64,000 nt of DNA from Tahibacter soli (GTDB lineage: Bacteria; Pseudomonadota; Gammaproteobacteria; Xanthomonadales; Rhodanobacteraceae): NCBI RefSeq assembly GCF_025717065.2, contig NZ_JAOVZO020000018.1:806001-870000 (forward strand), given 5' to 3'. The notes under the pieces were generated by a model. That model saw nothing but the letters and a program-made list of their open reading frames with translations, made no database searches and was not told the origin of the DNA. Positions within the stretch are counted from its first letter, which is position 1. The number at the start of each line of letters is the position of its first letter. Shown one piece after another: positions 34,709-44,002 of the stretch. A program made the translations under genes and the position numbers.

Positions 34709-37262
34709 GCGGGAACAGCGCGGCGAAATCCACGCTGCGCAGCGGTCGCGGCTCGCCGAGATAGTTGCCTTGCGCGTAGTCCGCGCCGGACGCGCGCAGC
34801 GCTTCGAGCGTGTGGAAGCTGTCGACGTGCTCGCCGATCACCTTGAGCTTGAGCGACTGCGCCAGCTGCGTGATCGATCCGACCATCTTGCGGTCGAGAT
34901 CGCTGCCGGGCATGCCTTGCACGAAGCTGCCTTCGACCTTGACGAAGTCGACCGGCAGATGCCGCAGATGCGTAAAACTGGAAAAACCCGTGCCGAAATC
35001 GTCGAGCGCGAAGCGGCAGCCGAGCTTTTTCAGCGCCGAGATGAACTTGCGCGCGACGTGGAGGCTGGTCAGCTCCGACGTTTCGGTGATTTCGAACACC
35101 AGCATGCGCGCCGGAACGCCCGACGTGCGGATAGCGGCCTCGATCAGCTTGAGCGATTCGGGATCGGCCAGCGTCATGTTCGACAGGTTCACATGGAACG
35201 CGACGGGCGCCTTCACGCCGCGCACGCCGGACAGATAGCGCAGCAGGCGGTTCAGCACCCACAGGTCGAGCTTGGGCATCATGCCGACGCGTTCGGCGAG
35301 CGGCACGAACACGCCCGGCGAGATCAGCTGGCCGTCCTTGCCGACCATGCGAATCAGGATTTCGAACAGGTATTCCTGGCCCTGCGTGCCCGAGCCGTTG
35401 ACGCGCCAGCCCTGCCGCTGCACGACCGCGGTCTCGCGCTGCGGCAGCGCGGCGACCGGCACGATCGGCTGCACCAGCAGCACGATGCGTTCCTGGTCCA
35501 TCGCCTGGCGCAGGCGTTCGGTCCAGCCGGCTTCGATTTCGCGCGCGATGCGCGCGTCGTGTTCGCCGACGTAGATTTCGGTCTGGTCGCGACCGCGCTG
35601 CTTGGCCATGCGGCAGGCCAGGCGCGAGTGCTCGACGACGTACTCGGCCGACGGCGTGTCGCGGCTGATCACCGCCACGCCGATCGACGCCGTCACCGGC
35701 CGGCGTACGCTGCCGACCTCGTAGGTGCACTGGTGCAGCTGCTCGCGGAAGCTGTCGGCGAGCGGGAACAGGTTTTCCAGCTGCACGCCCGAGAGCATCA
35801 GCGCCAGGCGGTCGCCTTCGATGCGCGCGAGCACGTCGAGCTCGCGCAGGCGCTTGCCGAGCACGGTGGCGATTTCGACGAGCAGTTTTTCGCTCGCCGC
35901 GACGCCGGCCGAGTCGACGATCGCGCTGAAGCGGTCGAGGTCGATGTAGAGAATCGACGAGTAGCCGCCCGACTCGCGCCGCCGCTGCAGTTCCTGCGCG
36001 ACCTGATGCGTGAAGTGGCGCGCGTTGACGAGGCCGGTGAGCTTGTCGTGCGTGAGTTCCCAGCGCAGGCTGTCGGCGCTCTTGCGCTCGGAAATGTCGC
36101 GGAACACGATGACCGAGCCCTGGCGCCGGTTCTGGATCGCGAGCGGCAGCACCGAGCATTCGACCGTCATGCCGCTCTTGTCGCGGCGCCAGAACACGGT
36201 CTCGTGGCCCTTGAGCGCGTTGCCCTCGAGGTAGGCGCGCCCGAGCGTCGACTCGCTCGCCTCGATCGCGCTGCCGTCTTCGGCCGCGTAGTGGATGATG
36301 CCGTGCGCCGGCTGGCCGATCAGCGCTTCTTCGTCGCCGTAGCCGAGCAGGCGCAGGCCGGTCGGATTGATGAACGTGATGACGCCGGCCTGGTCGACGC
36401 CGTACACGCCGTCGCCGACCGAGCCGAGAATGCCGTCGAGGCGCTGGCGCTCCGATTCGACCGACTTCTGCATCTGGATCTGCCGCGACAGCGTTTTCAC
36501 GCGCGCGAGGAACAGCTCCTTCGCCTCGTTCTTGAACATGCACTCGATCGCGCCGGCGTCGAGGCTCTTGACGATGATGTCTTCGCGATACGTGCCGGTG
36601 ATGATCGCGAGCGCCGGCGCGCCGGGGATTTTCGACAGCCGCGCGCACAGCTCGTCGCCGTTGCCGTCGGGCAGGAAGTAGTCGACGATCGCAAGATCGA
36701 AGGTTTCGCGTGCGGACGTTTCTTCCGCTTCGGCGAGCGTACCGGCCGTCACCACGGCGTAGCCGTGGCGTTCGAGCAGCTGCTGGTAGGCCAGGCGCAC
36801 GCTCTGCGAGTCGTCGACGAACAGGATGCGAATGCCGGTCGACGGCACGGCCGCGACGGTCGCCTGGGGCGTCAGGCGCGCGGCGTCGGGCACGAGTTGC
36901 GCGAGCGCGCCGGGTATGCGGCTGAACTGCGTCCACAGCACGGTGGCCGCGTTGCCGCGGCGCTTGATCCACGTATCGACCTCGGCGTTCTGCTCGTGCG
37001 CCATCAAGAGCACCGGCAGCGCGCGGTGCGCCTCGCCGTTCAAGTATTCGAGCAGCGCGAGGAAGTCGCGCGTCAGACGCGCCGGCGCGCCGACGACGAG
37101 CACGCCGTAGTCCTGCTTGAGCTCGGCGGAGTGCTTGAGGTGATCGATCGCATCGAGATACGCCGCAAGTTCGCTGCGCGGGGTCAGACCCGCGGCGGCC
37201 AGAGTACGCCTGAGCAAATGACTCAGGGTCGTTGAGCGTTCGACGACCAGAATGCCGGACAA
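34701..37262 (-). CDS. REC-REC-PAS-GGDEF-EAL protein with degenerate GGDEF (FimX-like architecture)
   Basis: 853 residues from a TTG start at 37262, chosen because AGGA lies nine bases upstream and the protein then begins LSGILVVERSTTL; the open frame further upstream looks non-coding. Order: a degenerate receiver, a second receiver with a likely phospho-site in AIVDYFLPDGNG, a PAS domain, a GGDEF domain with EGDRL in place of GGDEF (not expected to make c-di-GMP), and an EAL domain reading EIL with intact N, DDFGTG, K, E and Q positions. It probably binds or hydrolyses c-di-GMP. FimX proteins of similar layout control type IV pili. It is followed by overlapping ABC genes. Confidence 0.87.
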   Translation of the reverse strand: MSGILVVERSTTLSHLLRRTLAAAGLTPRSELAAYLDAIDHLKHSAELKQDYGVLVVGAPARLTRDFLALLEYLNGEAHRALPVLLMAHEQNAEVDTWIKRRGNAATVLWTQFSRIPGALAQLVPDAARLTPQATVAAVPSTGIRILFVDDSQSVRLAYQQLLERHGYAVVTAGTLAEAEETSARETFDLAIVDYFLPDGNGDELCARLSKIPGAPALAIITGTYREDIIVKSLDAGAIECMFKNEAKELFLARVKTLSRQIQMQKSVESERQRLDGILGSVGDGVYGVDQAGVITFINPTGLRLLGYGDEEALIGQPAHGIIHYAAEDGSAIEASESTLGRAYLEGNALKGHETVFWRRDKSGMTVECSVLPLAIQNRRQGSVIVFRDISERKSADSLRWELTHDKLTGLVNARHFTHQVAQELQRRRESGGYSSILYIDLDRFSAIVDSAGVAASEKLLVEIATVLGKRLRELDVLARIEGDRLALMLSGVQLENLFPLADSFREQLHQCTYEVGSVRRPVTASIGVAVISRDTPSAEYVVEHSRLACRMAKQRGRDQTEIYVGEHDARIAREIEAGWTERLRQAMDQERIVLLVQPIVPVAALPQRETAVVQRQGWRVNGSGTQGQEYLFEILIRMVGKDGQLISPGVFVPLAERVGMMPKLDLWVLNRLLRYLSGVRGVKAPVAFHVNLSNMTLADPESLKLIEAAIRTSGVPARMLVFEITETSELTSLHVARKFISALKKLGCRFALDDFGTGFSSFTHLRHLPVDFVKVEGSFVQGMPGSDLDRKMVGSITQLAQSLKLKVIGEHVDSFHTLEALRASGADYAQGNYLGEPRPLRSVDFAALFPHG

Positions 37263-38554
<1,292 letters not shown>

Positions 38555-38567
38555 CGCGGCCGTAAAT

Positions 38568-38653
38568 GCTCGTCATCCCGGCGAAAGCCGGGATCCAGCT
38601 GTTGCTCTTGATGACTCAAAAGCTGGATTCCAGCTTGCGCTGGAATGACGAGC
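38568..38653. repeat. REP-type palindromic repeat
   Basis: 86 bp flanked by 33-bp imperfect inverted repeats (GCTCGTCATCCCGGCG... and its inverse). Each arm holds its own small hairpin (CCCGGCGAAAGCCGGG; CCAGCTTGCGCTGG). It belongs to the widespread GTCATTCCCGCGAAAGCGGGAATCC-like intergenic family. It lies between convergent hemB and the S9 peptidase gene. Confidence 0.85.
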
Positions 38654-38702
38654 CAGGGTGGACCCGGAATCCGGGCCCGCGCCGGACTGCCGGATTCTTT
38701 GC

Positions 38703-40781
38703 TTACTTCTTCACTTGTTGCGTATGCGACTTCAGCGCATCGGCCAGCCCCGGCACGCCGTCGGCGCCCTGCGGGACGCTGATGCTCGATCCGGCGAAGT
38801 CCTCGCCGATCGGCTGCGCGCGACCGCCCATGCACTGAGACAGAAAGCCCTCGGCCACCGCGTAGAACGCCTTGCTGTTCTCCGGCCGCTGGAAGCCGTG
38901 CCCTTCGTCCGGGAACAGCACGTACGTCACCGGGATGTTCTTCTTCTTCATCGCCTCGACGATCTGGTCGCTCTCGGGCTGCTTGACGCGCGGATCGTTC
39001 GCGCCCTGGCCGATCAGAAGCGGCTTCTTGATCGCGTCGACGCGCGTCAACGGCGAGCGCTCGGCCAGGAGCTTCTTGCCTTCTTCCGTGCGCGGATCGC
39101 CCACGCGCTTGGCAAACTGTTCGAAGAACGCCTTCCAGTACGGCGGAATCGTCGACAGCAGCGTGTTGAGATTCGACGGGCCGACGATATCGACGCCGCA
39201 CTTGAACGCGTCGGGCGTGAACGTGAGGCCCACGAGCGTCGCGTAGCCGCCGTAGCTGCCGCCCATGATCGCGATCTCGTCGGGCTTGGTGTAACCCTGC
39301 TTGACCGCCCACTGCGCGGCGTCGATCAGGTCGTCGTGCATCTTCGTCGCCCATTGCAGGTCGCCGGCGCTGACGAAGTTCTTGCCGAAGCCGGTCGATC
39401 CGCGATAGTTGACGCTGAGCACGGCGTAGCCTCGGTTCGCGAGCCACTGGTGCGCGCCGTTGTAGCCGTATTCGTCGCGCGCCCACGGTCCGCCGTGCAC
39501 GAACAATACGAGCGGCACGGGCTTGTCGGCCTTGCCGTCGCCGTTCGCGTCGGCGCTCCTGGGCAGCGAGAGGTACGACACGAGCGTGAGCCCGTCGCGC
39601 GATTTGATCTCGTGCGGCCACATCGGCACGAGCGGCTTGCCTTCGAGCTTGGGCCGCACCGAGAACAGCTTGGTCAGCTTGCCCGCGCTCTTGCCGTCGC
39701 GGTCGTAGCGGTAGTACACGGCCGGCGTCTCGGCGGCGGAATAGCCGACGACCCACGTCTTGTCGTCGAGCGTGCGCGCGCTGACGAAGAAGTTGCCGGG
39801 CCCGATCGCCTGCAGCGCCTTGAGGTCGGCCGCGATCGAACCGTCGACCGCTTTCCATTCGTCGCGCAGGTAGTTCACCGACACGGCCTGCACGACGCCG
39901 GTCTTCGGATCGGCCAGCGTTTCGCCGACGTCGGCGCGCTTGTCTTCGTGCACGAGGCTCTTCTTGCCGCTGGCGACGTCGATCGCGTACAGCGCACTCG
40001 TGTCGCGGCCGCGCGAGTCGGAGAAATACTGCGTTTTGCCGTCGGTCGTGAAGCTGCCCGGCGCCGTCGTCAGCGAATCGGAGAACGGAATGTCGTCGAC
40101 CTTGGTCCAGCCGCCCTTGCCGTCGGGCTTCAGAAGATCGGAACCGCCGTCCGGACGCGATTTCTGCGCGAGACGCAGCTTGTAGTCGGCATCGACGAGA
40201 TAGCCCGCGATTTCCTTGTCGTTCTTTTCGACCAGATCGCGCTTGCCGGTAGCGAGATCGACCTTGTACACGTCGTGCCACTGCGCGTCGCGGTCGTTCA
40301 TGCCGACGAGAATCGTGCCCGGATGCAGGTGGCTGACGCCGACGACCTGCGCGCGCGTCTTCGCGTACGGCGTGAGGTCGCGCTTGTCGCCGGTTTTCAG
40401 ATCGACCGAATACAGGTGGAAGTCTTCGTCGCCGCCGGTATCGCGCAGATACAGCAGCGTATCGGCGCGATAGCTCCAGAAGTACTGGCGGATGCCGCGC
40501 GCCTTGTCGTCGGTGACGGCCTTGGCCTTGGACGGGTCGCCGGCCGGCGCGGTCCACACGTTCATGACGCCGTCGACCGGCGCGGTCCACGACAGATATT
40601 GACCGTCCGGACTGATTTGCACATTGGTGCGTTCCGGATTACCGAACAATGCGTCGCGGGCGATCAGCTCGACGCCGGCGACGGCCGTGCCGGCGGGCGT
40701 CTTGTCCTGCGCGGAAACGGCCGCGGAAACGCCGAACGCGAGCAGCGTGGCGAGGGCGAGCGGGGTACGGCGAAGACGCAT
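38703..40781 (-). CDS. Secreted S9-family peptidase (prolyl oligopeptidase/acylaminoacyl-peptidase type)
   Basis: 692 residues with a signal peptide (about 1-26, ending AAVSAQ), an N-terminal beta-propeller (to about 410) and a C-terminal alpha/beta-hydrolase domain. The nucleophile is S509 in GGSYGGY, H628 is in DEGHGF, and an Asp lies before NDPRVKQ. The propeller gates the active site so that only short peptides enter. The ATG at 40781 is preferred to the GTG at 40793 because GTGAGG forms its ribosome binding site. Likely periplasmic peptide degradation. Confidence 0.92.
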   Translation of the reverse strand: MRLRRTPLALATLLAFGVSAAVSAQDKTPAGTAVAGVELIARDALFGNPERTNVQISPDGQYLSWTAPVDGVMNVWTAPAGDPSKAKAVTDDKARGIRQYFWSYRADTLLYLRDTGGDEDFHLYSVDLKTGDKRDLTPYAKTRAQVVGVSHLHPGTILVGMNDRDAQWHDVYKVDLATGKRDLVEKNDKEIAGYLVDADYKLRLAQKSRPDGGSDLLKPDGKGGWTKVDDIPFSDSLTTAPGSFTTDGKTQYFSDSRGRDTSALYAIDVASGKKSLVHEDKRADVGETLADPKTGVVQAVSVNYLRDEWKAVDGSIAADLKALQAIGPGNFFVSARTLDDKTWVVGYSAAETPAVYYRYDRDGKSAGKLTKLFSVRPKLEGKPLVPMWPHEIKSRDGLTLVSYLSLPRSADANGDGKADKPVPLVLFVHGGPWARDEYGYNGAHQWLANRGYAVLSVNYRGSTGFGKNFVSAGDLQWATKMHDDLIDAAQWAVKQGYTKPDEIAIMGGSYGGYATLVGLTFTPDAFKCGVDIVGPSNLNTLLSTIPPYWKAFFEQFAKRVGDPRTEEGKKLLAERSPLTRVDAIKKPLLIGQGANDPRVKQPESDQIVEAMKKKNIPVTYVLFPDEGHGFQRPENSKAFYAVAEGFLSQCMGGRAQPIGEDFAGSSISVPQGADGVPGLADALKSHTQQVKK

Positions 40782-40976
40782 GGCGAACCTCACGGTGTGA
40801 ACGTTGGGAGATTTGTACGGGAAGCCCGGCGCCGAAGGCAGGGCCGGTGGTCATGCTCGCGCGAGCGTAGGGCGGCCGGGCTGTACGAACGGCGAACGAT
40901 GTACAGCGGGCAACGCTTTTCGGTCGACGGCGCGGCGCGCGGGTAGAATGGCGCCAGGTCTTCGCAAGGAAACGCC

Positions 40977-41819
40977 ATGAGCGACGCTTCGCACCGCCAC
41001 GCCGTGTTCGGCCACCCGATCGCGCATTCGCTGTCGCCGCAGATCCATCGCGCGTTCGCGGCGCAGACCGGCATCGACGCCACCTACGACGCGATCGACG
41101 CGCCGCCGCACACGTTCGCCGCGCTGCTCGAAACGTATCGCGAAAACGGCGGCGGCGGCGCCAACGTCACGTTGCCGCTCAAGCGCCAGGCGTACGAGCT
41201 GTGCGCGCACGTCTCCGACTACGCGGCGCGCAGCGGCGTCGTCAATACGCTCGAACCGCTGCCGCACGGCGCCTGGCGCGGCCACAACACCGACGGCCCC
41301 GGCCTGATCGCCGACCTCGCCGAGCGCCACCGCATCGACGTGCGCGACCGCGACCTGCTGCTGCTCGGCGCCGGCGGCGCGGCACAGGGCGTCGCGTTCG
41401 CGCTGCTCGACGCCGGCGTGCGTTCGCTGACGATCGCCAACCGCTCGCCCGAACGCGCCGACGCGCTCGCCGACCGCATCGGCCTGCCAGGCCGCGTGCA
41501 TGTGCGCTACTGGAACGATCTGGCGACGAGCGGCAGCTGGAACTTCGTCGTCAACGGCACGTCCGCCGGCGTCGAAGGCGGCGAACTCGACCTGCCGTTC
41601 GCGATCCTCGCACCGCGCGCGCTGTGCTACGACCTCAGCTACGGCAAGGCCGCGACGGGCTTTCTCGCATGGGCGCACGCAGCGGGCGCCGGGCAGGCGC
41701 TCGACGGTCTCGGCATGCTGGTCGAACAGGCGGCCGAAGCGTGGGCGATCTGGCACGGTTCGCGGCCCGACACGCTGCCGGTCTACGAAGCGCTGCGCGC
41801 GCGGCTGGACGGCGCGTGA
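40977..41819 (+). CDS. aroE: Shikimate dehydrogenase
   Basis: 280 residues. It reduces 3-dehydroshikimate to shikimate with NADPH in aromatic amino-acid synthesis. Features: GHPIAHSLSPQIH near the N-terminus, catalytic K69 in NVTLPLK, D106 in HNTDGPG, the nucleotide loop GAGGAAQG (about 126-133) and NRSPERA, which favours NADP. The stop overlaps the next gene's GTG (GTGA), implying coupling. Confidence 0.96.
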   Translation: MSDASHRHAVFGHPIAHSLSPQIHRAFAAQTGIDATYDAIDAPPHTFAALLETYRENGGGGANVTLPLKRQAYELCAHVSDYAARSGVVNTLEPLPHGAWRGHNTDGPGLIADLAERHRIDVRDRDLLLLGAGGAAQGVAFALLDAGVRSLTIANRSPERADALADRIGLPGRVHVRYWNDLATSGSWNFVVNGTSAGVEGGELDLPFAILAPRALCYDLSYGKAATGFLAWAHAAGAGQALDGLGMLVEQAAEAWAIWHGSRPDTLPVYEALRARLDGA

Positions 41820-42106
41820 CGGCACTCAAATTCGACGCCGCGAGCGGACGCTACGAATGCCGCGCCGGCTGCGGCGCGTGCTGCATCGCGCTGTCGATTT
41901 CCTCGCCGATACCCGGCATGCCGCAGGGCAAGCCGGCCGGCGTGCGTTGCGTGCAGCTGACCGACGACAACCGCTGCGGGATTTTCGGCTCGCCCGAGCG
42001 GCCCGAGGTGTGCGGGCGGCTGCGGCCGGAGCCGGCGATGTGCGGCGACGGCGCCGCGCATGCGCTCGTGTGGATCGCGGCGCTCGAGGCGCAGACGTCA
42101 CCCTGA
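41816..42106 (+). CDS. YkgJ-family cysteine-cluster protein
   Basis: 96 residues. Cysteines occur as C-x3-C-x2-CC near the N-terminus (ECRAGCGACC) with further Cys in VRCVQL, DNRCGIF, EVCGRL and AMCG. This is the YkgJ pattern, proposed to bind zinc or an iron-sulfur cluster. Start is GTG at 41816, overlapping the aroE stop by four bases. Biochemical role unknown; it is often a small cytoplasmic protein next to housekeeping genes. Confidence 0.88.
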   Translation: MTALKFDAASGRYECRAGCGACCIALSISSPIPGMPQGKPAGVRCVQLTDDNRCGIFGSPERPEVCGRLRPEPAMCGDGAAHALVWIAALEAQTSP

Positions 42107-42170
42107 CTGACGCTCGATGCGCCTGAGTGTCGCTCATTCGGCAACGACGGTCGCCGAATGAGCGCCGCGG

Positions 42171-43313
42171 TCAACGACCGGCGACAGCGTTCGCGTCGGC
42201 CGCGGCATTCGTCGCGAGCGTGACCGTCACCGTCGTCGACAACCCGGGCCGCAGCGCCGCGAGCGCCGGCTGATTCGGCGCGAACCGGATGCGTACCGGC
42301 ACGCGCTGCACGATCTTCGTGAAGTTGCCGGTGCCCGGCTCGAACGGCAGCAGAGAAAACTGCGAGCCGGATCCCGGCGCGAAACTTTCCACTTCGCCGC
42401 GCAGCGTGCGGCCCGGCAGCGCGTCGACCGCAATCGTCGCGGGCTGGCCCGGCACCATGCGGTCGGTCTGCGTTTCCTTGAAGTTCGCCACGACGTACAG
42501 CGCGTCGATCGGCACGATCGTCAGGAGGCGCGTGCCCGGCTGCACGTAGTCGCCGGGCTCGACCTGGCGGTCGCCGACGACGCCGTCGATCGGCGCACGC
42601 ACGATCGTATGCGCCTGGTCCTGGCGCGCGAGATCGAGCGCGGCCTGCGCGGCGGCCGCCGCCGCGTCGGCCTGGGCGACGGCGGCCTCGAGCGTGAGGC
42701 GCCGCGCGTGCGTCACCGCGGCCTGGTGCCGGCTGACGTCGAGTTCGGCGCGGCTCTTGTCGGCATCGGCCGACGCGCTGAGCGCGGCGGCGCGGTACTG
42801 GTCGGCGTCGCGGCGCGCCACGGCGCCGGAACCGACGAGACCGTCGTAGCGGCGCCGGTCGGCTTTCGCGCGCTCGCTCTGCGCATCCATCGAACGGATC
42901 GTCGCCTGCGCGGCGCGGACGTTCGATGCGGCCAGCTTCTCCTCGGCGTCGAGGCTCACGAGCGCCGCGCGCGCCGCCTGCTGCCGTGCCTGCGCGTCGA
43001 GCAGCGCCGCGTTCGCGGCGGCGACCTTCGCGTCGAATTCCTCGGCGTCGATGCGTACGAGCGCGTCGCCGCGCGCGACGCGCTGGTTGTGCTTGGCGAG
43101 CACTTCGGCGACGAGGCCGCGCACCTTCGGCGCGACGACGGAGCTGTCGGCCTGCACGTAGGCGTTGTCGGTCGACACCGCCGACTTCGGCATGACGATC
43201 CAGGCGACGCCGGCGACGGCGGCGAGTAGCGCGATGCCGACGGCAACGAACGCCTTGCGCGGTCGGCGCCGCGGTCGATCGGGAGCGGGTTCGGAAGCGG
43301 GGTTCGTGCTCAT
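42171..43313 (-). CDS. emrA: HlyD/EmrA-type membrane fusion protein
   Basis: 380 residues: basic N-terminal tail, one transmembrane segment (about 21-41), the biotinyl-lipoyl motif split around a long alanine-rich coiled coil (about 75-220), then a beta-barrel region (IVRAPIDGVVGDRQVEPGDYVQPG). It links an inner-membrane MFS pump to an outer-membrane channel. It lies 29 bases downstream of the tetR gene and is divergent from the DHA2 pump gene, rather than beside it as in the usual emrAB operon. Confidence 0.9.
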   Translation of the reverse strand: MSTNPASEPAPDRPRRRPRKAFVAVGIALLAAVAGVAWIVMPKSAVSTDNAYVQADSSVVAPKVRGLVAEVLAKHNQRVARGDALVRIDAEEFDAKVAAANAALLDAQARQQAARAALVSLDAEEKLAASNVRAAQATIRSMDAQSERAKADRRRYDGLVGSGAVARRDADQYRAAALSASADADKSRAELDVSRHQAAVTHARRLTLEAAVAQADAAAAAAQAALDLARQDQAHTIVRAPIDGVVGDRQVEPGDYVQPGTRLLTIVPIDALYVVANFKETQTDRMVPGQPATIAVDALPGRTLRGEVESFAPGSGSQFSLLPFEPGTGNFTKIVQRVPVRIRFAPNQPALAALRPGLSTTVTVTLATNAAADANAVAGR

Positions 43314-43342
43314 TAGCTCACGTCGTTCGATGAGGAATGCGC

Positions 43343-43927
43343 TCAGCCGAGCCCGAGGCGGCGCTTGATCGCCGCGCGCGAGCTCGCGAGGATTTCGTCG
43401 GAGCGTCCGGCGTCGCTCTCGATGCGCGCGATCGACAGCGCGCCCAGGAGTTCGGCGAACGTCGATCGCGCGTCGGCGACCGGTTCGGCACGGCCGACGT
43501 CGCGCAGCAGCGCGGCGAGCGCTTCGACCAGCCGCTCGCTGCCGGCGGAAAAATGCCGGCGCTGTTTCGCGGCCATGCGCGGGAGATCCGACGCGAGCGC
43601 CGCGATCGGGCAGCCGGCACGGCGCGCGTCGCGATGCGCGGGCGACAGGTAGAAATCGATGTACGCGCGCAAACCGTCGGCCGCCGGGCGATCGCGGGTT
43701 TCCGCGGCGAGGCGCGCGCGCGATTCGTCGAACATCTGGCCGACGGCCGCGGCGACGAGATCGTCCTTCGAGGCGAAGTGCGCGTAGAAGCCGCCGTGCG
43801 TGAGACCGACGTCGGCCATCACCTGCGCGATGCCGACGCCGTCCGGGCCTTTCGCGCGGATCGCCCGCGCCGCCGCCTTGACCACCTTGTCGCGGGTCTG
43901 CTGCTTGTGTTCGGCGTCGTAGCGCAT
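43343..43927 (-). CDS. TetR-family transcriptional regulator
   Basis: 194 residues with an N-terminal DNA-binding domain (TRDKVVKAAARAIRAKG ... IAQVMADVGLTHGGFYAHFASKDDL, about 11-56) and a ligand-binding C-domain. It is followed by the membrane fusion gene and faces the pump gene across a 75-bp region holding a 30-bp palindrome, almost certainly its operator. It probably represses both efflux transcripts and its own until a drug-like ligand binds. Confidence 0.93.
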   Translation of the reverse strand: MRYDAEHKQQTRDKVVKAAARAIRAKGPDGVGIAQVMADVGLTHGGFYAHFASKDDLVAAAVGQMFDESRARLAAETRDRPAADGLRAYIDFYLSPAHRDARRAGCPIAALASDLPRMAAKQRRHFSAGSERLVEALAALLRDVGRAEPVADARSTFAELLGALSIARIESDAGRSDEILASSRAAIKRRLGLG

Positions 43928-43941
43928 GCCGGCCTCTCGCC

Positions 43942-43970
43942 TTGCGTTCGTAGTATGACGATCATAATAT
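43942..43970 (+). promoter_or_regulatory. Candidate promoter of the DHA2 efflux pump gene
   Basis: TTGCGT at 43942-43947 and TAATAT at 43965-43970 with a 17-base spacer. The -10 lies inside the palindromic operator. Confidence 0.45.
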
Positions 43971-43983
43971 TATCGACGTCATA
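43954..43983. promoter_or_regulatory. Palindromic TetR operator
   Basis: A 30-bp inverted repeat: TATGACG at 43954-43960 and CGTCATA at 43977-43983, inner arms ATAAT/ATTAT, only three mismatched pairs. It lies between tetR and the pump gene and covers both -10 elements, the classical position for a repressor site. Confidence 0.8.
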
Positions 43984-43992
43984 TCATTGCAA
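43964..43992 (-). promoter_or_regulatory. Candidate promoter of tetR-emrA
   Basis: On the minus strand TTGCAA (four of six) and TATTAT (five of six) are 17 bases apart. The -10 overlaps the operator and the opposing -10, so the two transcripts should compete and be co-repressed. Confidence 0.55.
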
Positions 43993-44002
43993 GGCCGTTC
44001 GC

